A stretch of DNA of 64,000 nucleotides from Pseudomonadota bacterium (GTDB taxonomy: Bacteria; Pseudomonadota; Gammaproteobacteria; Burkholderiales; Rhodocyclaceae). The notes beneath the pieces were generated by a model. That model was not told the DNA's origin. It ran no database searches and saw nothing but the letters and a program-made list of their open reading frames with translations. This document shows positions 63,334 to 64,000 of this stretch, piece by piece. Location of the stretch: positions 1 through 64,000 of the forward strand of contig JAGTRU010000017.1 of NCBI GenBank assembly GCA_018261905.1. Reading direction: 5' to 3'. The position numbers were made by a program, and so were the translations under genes. Numbering within the stretch: position 1 is the first letter of the stretch; each line of letters opens with the position of its first letter.

Positions 63334-64000
63334 ATGTTGTTGCATATTCCCGAAGTCCTGAACAAGCAGGAAGTCGCCACTATCCGCCAGATACTCGATG
63401 CCGAGGGCTGGGTCGACGGCCTGCAGACGGCCGGCCCCCAGGCTTCGGGAATCAAACACAACGAACAGTTGGCAGTCGACTCGCCGCTCTTTGCCGATCT
63501 CTCGCAACGGGTGGCCGAGGCCCTGCAGCGGCATCCCCTGTTCGTCGCGGCCGCCCTGCCCAAGCATGTCTTGCCGCCGATGTTCAACCGCTACTTGAAC
63601 GGTGGCCACTACGGCAACCATATCGACAACGCGATCCAGACCGACCGCTTCACCGGCCAGAAAATCCGCACCGACGTGTCGACCACCGTCTTTCTCAGCG
63701 AACCCGACGAATACGAAGGCGGCGAGCTGATTGCCGAGGACAGCTACGGCTGCCACGAGGTCAAGCTGGCGGCCGGCGATGCCATCGTCTATCCGTCGAC
63801 CAGCCTGCACCGCGTTGAACCGGTGACGAGCGGCGTGCGCATCGCCTCCTTCCTGTGGACGCAGAGCCTGGTCCGCGACGCCTGGCGCCGCGCCATGCTC
63901 TTCGAACTCGACATGAACATTCTCAAGCTGCGCGGCCAGATCGGCGACACGCCCGAAGTCGTCGCCCTGACCGGGCATTATCACAAGCTGCTGCAGCAAT
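63334..64000 (+). CDS. PiuC/YbiX-type Fe(II)/2-oxoglutarate dioxygenase (partial)
   Basis: Intracellular dioxygenase that accompanies Fiu/PiuA-type receptors. 222 residues are visible and the gene runs off the window. It starts MLLHIPEVLNKQEVATIRQI. The iron-binding motif HIDNAIQ (HxD) and distal SLHRVEPV (His), with an Arg in VRIASF for 2-oxoglutarate, follow the usual order. YGCHEVKLAAGDAIVYPSTS is typical. GGAG lies eight bases before the ATG. Family length is about 225, so only the end is missing. Confidence 0.9.
   Translation, partial: MLLHIPEVLNKQEVATIRQILDAEGWVDGLQTAGPQASGIKHNEQLAVDSPLFADLSQRVAEALQRHPLFVAAALPKHVLPPMFNRYLNGGHYGNHIDNAIQTDRFTGQKIRTDVSTTVFLSEPDEYEGGELIAEDSYGCHEVKLAAGDAIVYPSTSLHRVEPVTSGVRIASFLWTQSLVRDAWRRAMLFELDMNILKLRGQIGDTPEVVALTGHYHKLLQQ

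Overview
The window is a densely packed, GC-rich chromosomal segment from a betaproteobacterium. Its gene content (rpsF-priB-rpsR, etfBA, an rnfABCDGE operon, aat-bpt N-end rule transferases, a pseudo-GGDEF response regulator, a PepSY/DUF2271/DUF4198 iron locus, FimV-like and Pit-DUF47 genes) fits the Rhodocyclales, most likely a Dechloromonas/Azonexus-like organism. That placement is my inference from protein similarity in memory; no database was searched. I see no rRNA, tRNA, prophage, insertion sequence or CRISPR array. The two window ends cut rpsR (left) and a PiuC-type dioxygenase (right).

Layout, left to right. 0-1 kb: ribosomal rpsF-priB-rpsR (minus). 1-5.3 kb: FimV-like protein, CbiM-like permease and etfBA (minus), facing a divergent TetR regulator at 5.4 kb with a promoter/operator in the gap. 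6-11 kb: an MCE-type lipid ABC transporter (STAS-MlaE, MlaF, MlaD, lipoprotein) translationally coupled to an exopolyphosphatase. 11-15 kb: acuI, a response regulator with a ruined GGDEF domain, and prpE, with a perfect 9+3+9 palindrome upstream. 15.8-20.4 kb: an fbpABC ferric iron importer with two Fur-box candidates and an ankyrin gene between its parts. 20.4-23.9 kb: aat-bpt followed by three exported proteins in one coupled run. 24-27 kb: kup and pyrD. 27.2-32.5 kb: rnfABCDGE. 32.5-36 kb: a PAS-GGDEF-EAL protein coupled to a di-heme peroxidase. 36-38.4 kb: nth-FIST-DUF1841. 38.4-41.4 kb: an oxygen-binding di-iron beta-lactamase-fold protein, a GspE/PilB ATPase and DUF3820. 41.5-46.4 kb: DUF2252, a cation exporter, htpG with a textbook sigma-32 promoter, and a second ankyrin protein. 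46.5-49.6 kb: greB, YdcH and the pit-DUF47 phosphate operon. 49.6-54.7 kb: aldo/keto reductase, ferritin-like DUF455 and a hybrid histidine kinase. 55-57 kb: a DEAD-box helicase with a long leader. 57.3-64 kb: an iron-acquisition island (PepSY, DUF2271, DUF4198, flavodoxin-FNR reductase, siderophore receptor, PiuC) with a near-perfect Fur box.

The most unusual signals are: (1) two intergenic elements built from degenerate inverted 7-base repeats (ACTAACG-like) that abut the ends of convergent genes and carry stop codons in many frames; (2) two paralogous three-repeat ankyrin proteins sharing an unexplained GTDTxxLxxDxLR tail; (3) an FbpC ATPase with a CxxxCxxCxxxC cluster in its C-terminal domain; (4) a candidate membrane ferric-reductase module of uncharacterised families under iron control; (5) an acuI/pseudo-GGDEF/prpE operon. 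Iron control appears at three places through Fur-box matches, so the two iron islands probably respond together.
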